A stretch of DNA of 64,000 bases from an uncultured Collinsella sp. (GTDB lineage: Bacteria; Actinomycetota; Coriobacteriia; Coriobacteriales; Coriobacteriaceae): contig CABUHI010000002.1 in NCBI GenBank assembly GCA_902491345.1, forward strand, positions 62,001 to 126,000, given 5' to 3'. This document shows positions 1 through 7,550 of this stretch, piece by piece. The position numbers and the translations under genes were made by a program. Below the pieces are notes generated by a model, which worked only from the letters and a program-made list of their open reading frames with translations, was not told the origin of the DNA and did not search any database. Positions within the stretch are counted from its first letter, which is position 1. Every line of letters begins with the position of its first letter.

Positions 1-269
1 GGTAGATTTTGGCCAAGAACGTGGCAAGCGACACCGTTGGCGCGGATTCGCTCGAAAGCAAATACTACGGAGATGTCGATAGTCTTGAGCATGGTGGACG
101 GAATGCCGCAGTCGGTAAGTGCCTGCCGAATGCGCGCGATGCGTTGCTGGGTAGAGAGTCCCCGTACACCTATCTGGTAGTCGCGTTGTGCAACGGCTTG
201 AACCAGGTTCCGCGGTGCATGATGGACGAGCCACGCCGTTTTATGCGAAATGAGAACAGGAGTATCCAT
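1..269 (-). CDS. hypothetical protein, N-terminal part only (runs off the left edge)
   Basis: The reverse strand is open from an ATG at 269 to the window edge, giving 89 residues beginning MDTPVLISHKTAWLVH. A ribosome site, GAGAGG, lies 6 bases upstream of that ATG, which supports the start. I do not recognise the family. The visible part shows no signal peptide and no membrane segment. The forward frame over the same bases has no ribosome site and reads like a shadow. The gene is transcribed away from the repeat-rich stretch at 270-653. Function unknown; only the existence of a gene start is supported. Confidence 0.55.
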   Translation of the reverse strand, partial: MDTPVLISHKTAWLVHHAPRNLVQAVAQRDYQIGVRGLSTQQRIARIRQALTDCGIPSTMLKTIDISVVFAFERIRANGVACHVLGQNL

Positions 270-379
270 TAGGGACCTCTCGCTTCGAGCTGACACCAAA
301 CTCTTATGTCCGTTGAGGTGGGGAAATATACCGGATACGAGCAAATCGACTCATGCTCGGTGCGCGTCATATGCAAACG

Positions 380-434
380 TGTACATCACACTCCAAAAAC
401 GACATTTTTCGACATCTTTGGAGGGTGGTGTACA
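380..434. repeat. imperfect palindrome with 18-nt arms
   Basis: The arms 380-397 and 417-434 match in 16 of 18 positions, counting none of the wobble pairs. The 19-nt loop holds the direct repeat CGACAT twice. It lies about 110 bp upstream of the reverse-strand gene that starts at 269, so it could be a regulatory hairpin or a dispersed intergenic repeat. The rest of 270-653 holds no convincing gene; forward ORFs there have no ribosome site and odd composition. Confidence 0.5.
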
Positions 435-526
435 TGTTTGGGGATCTGGGTTGATGCTGAACGCGATGGGGACGTGGCTGAATAGGAGGGATGTCTATAT
501 TTTGATCGGAGCTCAAAATTATATCC

Positions 527-610
527 GGTCGGCTTACGCCGACCGCGCTGAGCTAAAAACGCGCCAGCGGCGCGTTTTCTTTACGCTCCGCGCCCTGGCG
601 GGTTCGAACC
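527..610. repeat. compound hairpin element beside the tRNA genes
   Basis: Two perfect hairpins follow each other: GGTCGGC/GCCGACC with loop TTAC (527-544), then AAAACGCGCC/GGCGCGTTTT with loop AGC (556-578). They are followed by the palindrome GGTTCGAACC (601-610), which resembles a tRNA T-arm. The stretch lies downstream of the two tRNA-Ser genes on the reverse strand. I could not fold it into a tRNA. It may be a dispersed structured repeat or a decayed tRNA-derived element. Confidence 0.4.
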
Positions 611-653
611 CCTCCTTCTTCGCCGTATTTGCTTGTTAGGGACTCAAAACAAA

Positions 654-677
654 AAAGCTCCCATTCCTGGGAGCTTT
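654..677 (-). terminator. rho-independent terminator after tRNA-Ser(CGA)
   Basis: Read on the reverse strand, stem AAAGCTCCCA/TGGGAGCTTT with loop GGAA is followed by a run of six T. It directly follows the tRNA-Ser(CGA) gene. Confidence 0.8.
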
Positions 678-688
678 CTCAACCAAAA

Positions 689-779
689 TGGCGGAGGAGG
701 AGGGATTCGAACCCTCGTGACCTTATACAGGCCAAACGGTTTTCGAGACCGCCGCATTCAACCACTCTGCCACCCCTCC
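689..779 (-). tRNA. tRNA-Ser (anticodon CGA)
   Basis: The reverse strand gives a class II tRNA with acceptor stem GGAGGGG paired to CTCCTCC, D arm GGCAGAGTGG, anticodon stem GCGGT/ACCGC with loop CTCGAAA (anticodon CGA at 743-745), a long variable arm and T arm GAGGG/CCCTC around TTCGAAT. The 3' CCA is encoded (689-691). It reads UCG codons. It lies behind tRNA-Ser(GGA) with a terminator-like hairpin between them. Confidence 0.95.
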
Positions 780-794
780 GCGTGGGGTAAAAAC

Positions 795-818
795 AAAGCA
801 GGCACTAAGGCCTGCTTT
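795..818 (-). terminator. terminator between the two tRNA-Ser genes
   Basis: On the reverse strand, stem AAAGCAGGC/GCCTGCTTT is followed by GTTTTTAC. It lies just after the tRNA-Ser(GGA) gene, so the second tRNA must be reached by readthrough or have its own promoter. Confidence 0.7.
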
Positions 819-827
819 GGAATTAAC

Positions 828-918
828 TGGCGGAGAGTCAGGGATTTGAACCCTGGAGACGCTTTTGACGCCTACACGATTTCCAATCGTGCTCCTTCGG
901 CCACTCGGACAACTCTCC
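828..918 (-). tRNA. tRNA-Ser (anticodon GGA)
   Basis: The reverse strand folds as a class II tRNA with acceptor GGAGAGT/ACTCTCC, anticodon stem ACGAT/ATCGT with loop TGGAAA region giving anticodon GGA, a long variable arm and a T arm CAGGG/CCCTG around TTCAAAT. CCA is encoded at 828-830. It reads UCC and UCU codons. A promoter sits immediately upstream at 935-962. Confidence 0.95.
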
Positions 919-934
919 GTTAAATGCGAAAGTC

Positions 935-962
935 AGTATACACGAGGAATCGAAAAGTGCAA
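935..962 (-). promoter_or_regulatory. promoter of the tRNA-Ser pair
   Basis: Reading the reverse strand, TTGCAC (-35) and TATACT (-10) are separated by 16 bases and the -10 ends about 16 bases before the tRNA-Ser(GGA) 5' end. This is a good match to the housekeeping sigma consensus. Confidence 0.7.
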
Positions 963-981
963 ACAGAAAACTTGGCATTTT

Positions 982-1320
982 TTAAAGCGCTCGCTCCGCG
1001 CCCGTATCCGGGGTGTGCAAGATACGTACTAAAAAAGCATCCTGACCAGCCAGATCGCGCTCGATGACCTGTTCAAAATAGGTATTCATGAATGACGTGG
1101 CAGCGAATTTAAAAATTTTGAGGCAATCGATCGAACCGGTGGTATGCATTTCGTGACCACAACCCTGCAATCGGCGACCTGCGGTTTGACTCAGGTTGTC
1201 CTCGCCGCAGCGTATCTTGCTATCGAATTCGTCAAGCTCTTGGTCAGCATTTGGTTGGAATACGCATGAAGAGCCGTGTAAGCATGGGTATATGTGGAGG
1301 TCATGAGGTTGTAGCTGCAT
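982..1320 (-). CDS. possible small hypothetical protein, doubtful
   Basis: An open frame of 112 codons runs from an ATG at 1320, beginning MQLQPHDLHIYPCLHG, divergent from rpsF. It is cysteine-containing and has no membrane segment. No convincing ribosome site precedes the ATG, and base composition is lower in GC than the neighbouring genes. The frame can be extended upstream to 1401, but this would run through the rpsF promoter and leader. It may be non-coding spacer between the tRNA promoter and the rpsF promoter. No family recognised. Confidence 0.25.
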   Translation of the reverse strand: MQLQPHDLHIYPCLHGSSCVFQPNADQELDEFDSKIRCGEDNLSQTAGRRLQGCGHEMHTTGSIDCLKIFKFAATSFMNTYFEQVIERDLAGQDAFLVRILHTPDTGAERAL

Positions 1321-1324
1321 ATTC

Positions 1325-1353
1325 TTGCAGCCTGGGAGGTTGAAAGATATTAT
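1325..1353 (+). promoter_or_regulatory. promoter of the rpsF-ssb-rpsR-rplI operon
   Basis: TTGCAG and TATTAT are separated by 17 bases, ending about 70 bases before the rpsF start. It is the strongest -35/-10 pair upstream of the operon. Confidence 0.65.
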
Positions 1354-1369
1354 TACCAAGTCTTTTCCT

Positions 1370-1398
1370 GCTTCAGGCGCACCTTCACGACCTGAAGC
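1370..1398 (+). promoter_or_regulatory. leader hairpin upstream of rpsF
   Basis: GCTTCAGG and CCTGAAGC form an 8-bp stem around a 13-nt loop, between the promoter and the ribosome site of rpsF. Many bacteria control this operon by binding of the S6:S18 complex to a leader hairpin, so that role is plausible. I cannot see the CCG loop motif expected for that class, so the assignment is a guess. Confidence 0.4.
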
Positions 1399-1424
1399 CA
1401 CATTTGCCCAGAGGAGGTGACAAT

Positions 1425-1718
1425 ATGAAGGCTTATGAACTGCTGTTCTTTGTTGACCCGTCGCTCGACCCCGAGACTCGTCTCGCTGTTATGAAGCGTA
1501 TCGATACCACGATCGCTGAGGGCGCTGGCAAGGTCGACTCCGTTGACGAGTGGGGCAAGCGCAAGCTCGCCTACGAGATCAACGACCTCACCGATGGTGA
1601 CTACACCCTCATCAACTTCCACGCAGATCCTACCCAGATCGCCGAGCTTGATCGCGTCCTGCGCATCACCGACGCTGTGGTCCGCCACATGATCGTCCGT
1701 CGCGACGACCAGGAGTAA
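1425..1718 (+). CDS. rpsF: 30S ribosomal protein S6
   Basis: The 97-residue product starts MKAYELLFFVDPSLD and matches S6, which binds the central domain of 16S rRNA together with S18. Length is normal for the family. The start is the ATG at 1425, preceded by AGGAGGTGA with 5 bases of spacing; an upstream in-frame start at 1404 lies before the ribosome site and is rejected. It is the first gene of the conserved rpsF-ssb-rpsR-rplI order, followed by ssb after 48 bases. Confidence 0.97.
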   Translation: MKAYELLFFVDPSLDPETRLAVMKRIDTTIAEGAGKVDSVDEWGKRKLAYEINDLTDGDYTLINFHADPTQIAELDRVLRITDAVVRHMIVRRDDQE

Positions 1719-1766
1719 GACTGTCGTTTTGGACTGGGCTTGTGCCCCAAGAGGAAGTAGTGAGTT

Positions 1767-2219
1767 ATGAGCATCAATCGAGTGAACATCACCGGTAACC
1801 TCACCCGCGATCCCGAGCTGCGCGCCACCGCCGGCGGAACCCAGGTTCTGTCCTTTGGCGTCGCCGTGAACGATCGTCGCCGCAACGCGCAGACTGGCGA
1901 GTGGGAGGACTATCCCAACTTTGTCGACTGCACTATGTTCGGCACCCGCGCCGAGGCCGTGAGCCGTTTCCTGGCAAAGGGAAACAAGGTCGCGATCGAG
2001 GGCAAGCTGCGCTACAGCTCTTGGGAGCGCGACGGTCAGCGCAGGAGCAAGCTTGAGGTCATCGTTGATGAGATCGAGTTTATGAGCTCCCGTGGTGGCC
2101 AGGGTGGCTACGATCAGGGCGGTTACGCCCCCGCAGCTCCCGCGCCCGCAGCACGTCCTGCCGCACCGGTGGCTACGCCGCCCGCGGTCGACGTCTACGA
2201 TGAGGACATCCCGTTCTAA
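1767..2219 (+). CDS. ssb: single-stranded DNA-binding protein
   Basis: The 150-residue protein has an N-terminal OB fold (about residues 1-105, starting MSINRVNITGNLTRDPELR), a flexible Gly/Pro/Ala-rich linker with a GGQGGYDQGGY stretch, and the acidic tip DEDIPF that recruits repair and replication proteins. All parts of a bacterial SSB are present at the usual length. It coats single-stranded DNA as a tetramer. It sits between rpsF and rpsR as in most Firmicutes and Actinobacteria and shares their transcript. Confidence 0.97.
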   Translation: MSINRVNITGNLTRDPELRATAGGTQVLSFGVAVNDRRRNAQTGEWEDYPNFVDCTMFGTRAEAVSRFLAKGNKVAIEGKLRYSSWERDGQRRSKLEVIVDEIEFMSSRGGQGGYDQGGYAPAAPAPAARPAAPVATPPAVDVYDEDIPF

Positions 2220-2291
2220 GGGTTGTTCACCTATTTTTGAGTGAGAGGCGGCTTCGGCTCGCCGAAGTTGCCAAACGAAAGGTATTTTGAC

Positions 2292-2558
2292 ATGGCTAAT
2301 GATTATTCTGCACGTCAGCCGCGTCGTAAGTACTGCCAGTTCTGCAAGGAGAACACTGAGTTCATCGACTATAAGGACACTCAGCTTCTCCGTAAGTACA
2401 TGACCGACCGTGGCAAGATCAAGCCCCGTCGCGTCACTGGCGCTTGCACGCAGCATCAGCATGACATCGCCAACGCCATCAAGCGCGCCCGCGAGATGGC
2501 TCTCCTGCCGTACACCGTCCCCGTGGTTTCCTCTCGTGGCAACCGCGACCGCGGCTAA
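2292..2558 (+). CDS. rpsR: 30S ribosomal protein S18
   Basis: The 88-residue product contains CQFCKENTEFIDYKD and a basic C-terminal half with KPRRVTGACTQHQ, the S18 signature. S18 pairs with S6 on the 30S platform. The two N-terminal cysteines mark the zinc-type S18 variant (C-x2-C with a later Cys). The start is the ATG at 2292, with AAAGG upstream; an in-frame start at 2241 would add 17 non-family residues. rplI follows after 15 bases. Confidence 0.97.
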   Translation: MANDYSARQPRRKYCQFCKENTEFIDYKDTQLLRKYMTDRGKIKPRRVTGACTQHQHDIANAIKRAREMALLPYTVPVVSSRGNRDRG

Positions 2559-2573
2559 GAAGGGAGACGCATC

Positions 2574-3113
2574 ATGAAGGTTATTCTTCTCGATGAGATC
2601 AAGGGCAAGGGCGGCGAGGGTGACGTCGTAGAGGTCGCTCAGGGTTACGCTGAGAACTTCCTGTTCCCCAAGAAGCTCGCTGTTGCCGCCACCAAGGGCA
2701 ACCTCAAGCAGCTCGACGAGCGTCGCAACAACATCGCCAAGCGCGAGGCCGTCCGTCTGGCTACCGCCAACGAGACCAAGGCTGCCTTCGAGGGCAAGCA
2801 GGTCACCGTTGACGTCAAGGTTGGCGACGAGGGCATCCTCTTTGGCTCCGTTACCGCCGCTATGATCGCTGACGCCATCAAGGATCAGCTCGGTATGGAC
2901 ATCGACCGCAAGCGCGTTGAGCTCGGTAAGCCCATCAAGGTTGCCGGTGCCCACACCGTCGCTATCTCGCTGTACCGCGAGATCAAGGCTGAGGTTGTCG
3001 TTCTCGTCGGCGTTACCGCCGAGGAGCTCGCTGCCGAGGCTGAGGTTGAGGAGACCGCTGAGGTCGCCGAGACCGAGACCGCCGAGGTCGAGACCGAGGC
3101 TGCTGCCGAGTAG
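2574..3113 (+). CDS. rplI: 50S ribosomal protein L9 with acidic C-terminal tail
   Basis: The protein starts MKVILLDEIKGKGGEGDVVEV, the conserved N-terminal rRNA-binding domain of L9, followed by the central helix and C-terminal domain. At 179 residues it is about 30 longer than usual L9; the extra part (after about residue 148) is a Glu/Thr/Val/Ala-rich repeat ending VETEAAAE with almost no basic residues. An unstructured acidic tail on L9 is uncommon. It is the last gene of the operon, followed by a strong terminator. Confidence 0.96.
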   Translation: MKVILLDEIKGKGGEGDVVEVAQGYAENFLFPKKLAVAATKGNLKQLDERRNNIAKREAVRLATANETKAAFEGKQVTVDVKVGDEGILFGSVTAAMIADAIKDQLGMDIDRKRVELGKPIKVAGAHTVAISLYREIKAEVVVLVGVTAEELAAEAEVEETAEVAETETAEVETEAAAE

Positions 3114-3145
3114 CATTTGCTGCAACGCAACAATCTTGTTCTAAG

Positions 3146-3177
3146 AAGGGCGCTCTGGGAGACCAGGGCGCCCTTTT
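3146..3177 (+). terminator. terminator of the rpsF operon
   Basis: AAGGGCGCTCTGG and CCAGGGCGCCCTT form an almost perfect stem with loop GAGA, followed by TTATTTTTT. It lies 33 bases after the rplI stop. Confidence 0.9.
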
Positions 3178-3336
3178 ATTTTTTGCGCCGGGTGAGTTCA
3201 TAGCAGTCATTGAGATGCGGTCCCGTGTATAGGACCGTTCATCCGTTTGGTTCGGTGATGATTGCCAAGGCGCGGCTCGATTTATAGCCGTGGCTGATAC
3301 TATGGATGCTCGCAAGCGATATGAATGAGGATGCTC

Positions 3337-4728
3337 ATGGCATATGACGATAGGGAGACGGGGCTGACGGTCGAGGACCGTGGCTCCAAGCTGGGTCTCC
3401 CCCAAAACCAAGATGCAGAGGCCAACGTGCTGGCCGCTATGCTGCTCTCGCCCGAGGTGGTCGAAGAGGCCCAAGTCGAGCTGCAGCCCGATGACTTCTA
3501 CCGGCCCATTCATAAGACCATCTATACCGCGATGGTCGATATGTACAACAACCGCATTCCCATCGACTCCATCTCGCTGATCGATTACCTGCGAAGCATC
3601 AACAAGCTCGATGCCGTGGGCGGCGAGGCGTACATTTTGGAGCTGATGGGACAGACTCTGTCGCTCGTCAACTGGCAGCACCATGCCGCCATCGTTCGCC
3701 GCGACTCGATGCTGCGTGAGCTGATTGGCGCCACCAACGAGATCAACGCGCTGGCCTACAACGCCCCCACCGACACCAAAGAGGTCGTGGAGCTGGCCGA
3801 GAGCAAGCTGCTCAAGGTCACGGCGCGTGAGGTTAAGTCGAGCTACAAGACGCTGACCGAGTTTATGGTCGAGGCCTATAACGAGGCCGAGGAAGTGTGC
3901 AAGGCCGGCGGTCAGGCTGCAGGCGTGCCCACGGGCTTTCCGTCGCTCGACCGTATGCTCATGGGTTTCCGCGAGGGCCAGCTCATCATTATCGGCGCCC
4001 GCCCCGCCGTTGGTAAGACGTCGTTCGCCCTGAACTTGGCGCTCAACGCCGCCGCCGCGGGCTATACCGTCGGCTTCTTCTCACTGGAGATGTCGGGCAA
4101 GGAAATTGCCCAGCGTCTGATTTGCGCCTATGCCATGATCTCGATCAGCGACTTCCGTACGGGCCGCATTAGTCCCGAGCAGTGGGCCAACATCAATGAG
4201 GCCACGCAGACGCTGTCCAAGCTCGATATTCTGATTGACGATACGCCCGGCACCACGGTGACCGAGATTCGCGCCAAGAGCCGCCGCATGCTCCATAACA
4301 AGGAGAAGGCCATCATCATCCTGGACTATTTGCAGCTGGTGAGTCCCCCGCCTGGACGTCGTTCCGAGAGCCGCACCGTCGAGGTCTCTGAGATGTCGCG
4401 TGGTCTGAAGATTATGGCCAAGGAGCTCAAGATTCCGTTGATCGCGCTGTCGCAGCTGTCGCGTCAGGTCGAGTCCCGTACCGGCAAGCGCCCGCAGCTG
4501 TCCGACCTGCGTGAATCGGGCTCCATCGAGCAGGATGCCGATATCGTCATGTTCTTGGACCGATCCGCCGACGAGGCCGAGGCCTCGCGCGACGACCGAC
4601 CCGACGAGGGCGTTACGCGTATCGTCGTGGCCAAGAACCGTTCGGGCCCGATTGGCGACGTCGACCTGATGTTCCTGCCGGCATCCACCAAGTTCTATGA
4701 GCTTGATGGGGCGCATACCGAGGAGTAG
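3337..4728 (+). CDS. dnaB: replicative DNA helicase
   Basis: The 463-residue protein has the DnaB N-terminal helical domain (about residues 15-115) and a RecA-like ATPase domain with Walker A GARPAVGKTS near residue 220, the DnaB signature around FFSLEMSGKEIAQRL, and Walker B IIILDYLQLV. It unwinds DNA ahead of the replisome as a hexamer. The start is the ATG at 3337, which has TGAGG 6 bases upstream; an ATG at 3325 overlaps that site. No intein is visible. The 209-bp gap before it carries the rplI terminator and presumably its own promoter. Confidence 0.96.
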   Translation: MAYDDRETGLTVEDRGSKLGLPQNQDAEANVLAAMLLSPEVVEEAQVELQPDDFYRPIHKTIYTAMVDMYNNRIPIDSISLIDYLRSINKLDAVGGEAYILELMGQTLSLVNWQHHAAIVRRDSMLRELIGATNEINALAYNAPTDTKEVVELAESKLLKVTAREVKSSYKTLTEFMVEAYNEAEEVCKAGGQAAGVPTGFPSLDRMLMGFREGQLIIIGARPAVGKTSFALNLALNAAAAGYTVGFFSLEMSGKEIAQRLICAYAMISISDFRTGRISPEQWANINEATQTLSKLDILIDDTPGTTVTEIRAKSRRMLHNKEKAIIILDYLQLVSPPPGRRSESRTVEVSEMSRGLKIMAKELKIPLIALSQLSRQVESRTGKRPQLSDLRESGSIEQDADIVMFLDRSADEAEASRDDRPDEGVTRIVVAKNRSGPIGDVDLMFLPASTKFYELDGAHTEE

Positions 4729-4819
4729 GACAGGCGCCCGTTGCACGGGTATACTGGGAATGTTTTGTGCTTCTGCGCACTTGCGGTGTGCGGACAGTCC
4801 ATGAATGTGAGGAGTAAAC

Positions 4820-6106
4820 ATGCCGTCAACCGTTTTGGTCGGTGCCCAGTGGGGCGATGAGGGCAAGGGTAAGATCTGCGACCTGGTCGCCGGCGACTTT
4901 GATGCCGTCGTGCGCTACTCGGGCGGCAACAACGCCGGCCACACCATCGTCGTCAACGGCAAGAAGTACGGCCTGCACCAGGTGCCCTCCGGCATCATGT
5001 ATTCCGACCACGTGTCGGTGATCGGTAACGGCTGCGTCGTCAACCCCAAGGTCGTCCTTGAGGAGATCGACATGTTCGAGGCCGACGGCATCACCACCAA
5101 GAATCTCAAGATCAGCGGCAACGCGCATGTCATCATGCCGTACCACATCGATCTGGATGGCGCCTTTGAGCAGAAGCTCGGCAAGAAGAACATCGGTACC
5201 ACCAAGCGCGGCATCGGTCCGTGCTACCAGGACAAGATGGCCCGTATTGGCCTGCGTATGCAGGACATGCTGGATGAGGCGCTGTTCCGCGATAAGCTGG
5301 AGACCGCTCTTGCCCGCGTGAACCCCGAGCTAGAGCTCATCTACAACCTGCCCACCTACACCGTGGATCAGATTTGCGATGAGTACCTGCCCATGGCCGA
5401 GCGCCTGCGCCCCTACATCACCGAGACGAGCCTGCTGCTCAACAACATGATCGATGAGGGCAAGGATTTGCTGTTTGAGGGCGCCCAGGCGACGCTGCTC
5501 GACATCGATCACGGCACCTATCCGTACGTGACGTCTTCTAACTGCACCGCCGGCGGCGCCATTACCGGTTCCGGCGTCGGCATGAAGAACGTCGACCGCG
5601 TGCTGGGCGTCATGAAGGCCTATATCACCCGCGTCGGTTCGGGCCCCATGCCCACCGAGCTTTCCTATGAGTCCGAGGCCGGCCACACGCTGACCGAGGA
5701 GGGCTACGAGTACGGCGTGACCACCGGTCGCCGTCGTCGCTGCGGCTGGTTTGACGGCCCTATCGCCAACTATGCCTCACGCGTCAACGGCCTCACCGAC
5801 ATCGCCGTGACCAAGCTCGACGTGCTTTCGGCCTTCGACACCATTAAGGTGTGCGTTGCCTATGACGTCGACGGCGAGCGCTACACGAGCGTGCCCGAGC
5901 ACCAGGTGCGTTTTGAGCATGCCAAGCCCATCTACGAGGAGCTCCCTGGCTGGAAGTGCGACATCACCGGCTGCCGCAGCTTTGATGAGCTGCCGCAGGA
6001 GGCTCAGGACTACGTGGCGTTTATCGAGGATCTGGCACACACCCGCGTGACGTTCATTGGCGTTGGCGCCGGTCGCGAGCAGATCATCAACCGATTCTGG
6101 AAGTAA
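4820..6106 (+). CDS. purA: adenylosuccinate synthetase
   Basis: PurA joins aspartate to IMP using GTP, the first step from IMP to AMP. The 428-residue product has the GDEGKGK phosphate loop at residues 11-17, the IMP-binding GTTKRGIGP segment near residue 126, and the TTGRRRRCGW base-recognition loop. Length is normal. GAGGAG lies 7 bases before the ATG, and a TATACT -10 element at 4750-4755 (weak -35) suggests its own promoter rather than readthrough from dnaB. purD follows after a hairpin, so purine genes begin here. Confidence 0.97.
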   Translation: MPSTVLVGAQWGDEGKGKICDLVAGDFDAVVRYSGGNNAGHTIVVNGKKYGLHQVPSGIMYSDHVSVIGNGCVVNPKVVLEEIDMFEADGITTKNLKISGNAHVIMPYHIDLDGAFEQKLGKKNIGTTKRGIGPCYQDKMARIGLRMQDMLDEALFRDKLETALARVNPELELIYNLPTYTVDQICDEYLPMAERLRPYITETSLLLNNMIDEGKDLLFEGAQATLLDIDHGTYPYVTSSNCTAGGAITGSGVGMKNVDRVLGVMKAYITRVGSGPMPTELSYESEAGHTLTEEGYEYGVTTGRRRRCGWFDGPIANYASRVNGLTDIAVTKLDVLSAFDTIKVCVAYDVDGERYTSVPEHQVRFEHAKPIYEELPGWKCDITGCRSFDELPQEAQDYVAFIEDLAHTRVTFIGVGAGREQIINRFWK

Positions 6107-6128
6107 TCGGCGTTATTTGGTTATTGCG

Positions 6129-6170
6129 ATATACCCCTTTGCAGCCCAGATGGGCGGCCGAGGGGTATAT
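6129..6170 (+). terminator. possible terminator after purA
   Basis: ATATACCCCT and AGGGGTATAT form a perfect 10-bp stem with a 22-nt loop, then TTTGCTTG follows. A second GC-rich hairpin, GGCCCGC/GCGGGCC (6183-6201), comes before the purD ribosome site. The T run is poor, so attenuation or mRNA stabilisation is as likely as termination. Confidence 0.5.
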
Positions 6171-6224
6171 TTGCTTGTAATGGGCCCGCGCGGAGCGGGC
6201 CGGTAATCCATAGAGGAGGCACCC

Positions 6225-7529
6225 TTGAAGGCGGACACTCAAACCATCGACATCCTGTTGTTGGGCAGCGGCGGCCGCGAGCATGCTCTGGCAGCCAAGC
6301 TCGCAGCATCACCGCGCGCCGGCAAGCTCTATATCGCGCCGGGTAACGGCGGCACCGCGAGCTGCGGCGAGAATGTGGTTCTCGACGATTGCGATCCTGC
6401 GGCCGTGGCGGCGTTTGCCCAGAGCCATGGATGCGGACTCGTGGTGATTGGCCCCGAGGCTCCGCTCGTGGCGGGCGTTGCCGACGCCGTCCGCGCGGCG
6501 GGCATCCCGTGCTTTGGCCCGGGTGCCGAGGGCGCCCAGATGGAGGGCTCTAAGCTGTTCTCCAAGCAGCTCATGGAGCGCGCCGGTATCCCGACGGCAG
6601 CCTATGGCTCATTTACCGACGAGGCTTCGGCTCTTGCCTATGTGCGCGAGCAGGGCGCTCCGCTGGTCGTCAAGGCCGACGGCCTTGCCGCGGGCAAGGG
6701 CGTTATCGTGGCAACCGAGCTTTCGCAGGCCGAGGAGGCTGTGCGTGAGTGTTTTGGCGGCACCTTTGGCGATGCCGGCAACACGGTGGTCATCGAGGAG
6801 ATGCTGACCGGCCCCGAGTGCTCGCTGCTGGCCTTTACCGACGGCAAGACCGTGCGTCCCATGGCCACCTCGCAGGATCACAAGCGTGCGCTCGAGGGCG
6901 ACAAGGGCCCCAACACGGGCGGCATGGGCGTCTACAGCCCGGTGCCCATCGTGACCGACGAGGAGCACGCCACCATGGTGAAGGTCATGGAGCAGACCGT
7001 GGCAGAGCTCGCTGCCGAGGGTATCGACTATCGCGGCTGCCTGTACGGCGGCTTTATGCTCACCCCTGCCGGCCCCAAGGTGCTGGAGTTCAATGCCCGC
7101 TTTGGCGATCCTGAGACGCAGGTCGTGCTGCCGCGCCTTAAGAACGACCTGGTCGAGGTCATGCTGGCTTGCGCCAACTGCGAGCTCGATCAGATTGAGC
7201 TCGATTGGCGTGACGAGTGGGCCGTGGCCGTTGTCCTGACGAGCGCGGGCTATCCCGGCAGCTACGAGAAGGGCAAGGTCATTACCGGCATCGAGGATGC
7301 CGAGGCTATGGAGAACGTGACGGTGTATCACGCCGGTACTGCCGTGGTGGACGGCGAGCTCGTGACCAACGGCGGTCGTGTGCTCGCTGTGACCGCGCTG
7401 GGCGATACGTTCGAGAACGCTCGCGACCTTGCCTACGAGGCCTGCGAGAAGATCAACTTTGAGGGCAAGACCCTGCGCCACGACATTGGCCTGCGTGCGC
7501 TGCGCGGCCGCGACGCCTGGGATGCCTAA
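6225..7529 (+). CDS. purD: phosphoribosylamine-glycine ligase (GAR synthetase)
   Basis: PurD ligates glycine to phosphoribosylamine in the second step of purine synthesis. The 434-residue protein has the N-terminal ILLLGSGGREHALA motif, an ATP-grasp domain with VVKADGLAAGKGVI, and the GGMGVYSP and EFNARFGDPETQ signatures. The start codon is TTG at 6225, with GAGGAGG 6 bases upstream; no in-frame ATG fits. A Nudix hydrolase follows after 21 bases, so they are probably cotranscribed. Confidence 0.97.
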   Translation: MKADTQTIDILLLGSGGREHALAAKLAASPRAGKLYIAPGNGGTASCGENVVLDDCDPAAVAAFAQSHGCGLVVIGPEAPLVAGVADAVRAAGIPCFGPGAEGAQMEGSKLFSKQLMERAGIPTAAYGSFTDEASALAYVREQGAPLVVKADGLAAGKGVIVATELSQAEEAVRECFGGTFGDAGNTVVIEEMLTGPECSLLAFTDGKTVRPMATSQDHKRALEGDKGPNTGGMGVYSPVPIVTDEEHATMVKVMEQTVAELAAEGIDYRGCLYGGFMLTPAGPKVLEFNARFGDPETQVVLPRLKNDLVEVMLACANCELDQIELDWRDEWAVAVVLTSAGYPGSYEKGKVITGIEDAEAMENVTVYHAGTAVVDGELVTNGGRVLAVTALGDTFENARDLAYEACEKINFEGKTLRHDIGLRALRGRDAWDA

Positions 7530-7550
7530 AATCCGAGAGGAATGAGACGG

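Noticed and set aside
633..923. Forward ORF of 96 codons over the tRNA genes
   Set aside because: It is the complement of two tRNA-Ser genes and a terminator; the tRNA folds explain the sequence.
1353..3125. 590-codon reverse ORF opposite the ribosomal operon
   Set aside because: Shadow of rpsF-rplI caused by GC-rich codon use; no ribosome site and Leu/Asp/Gly-rich composition.
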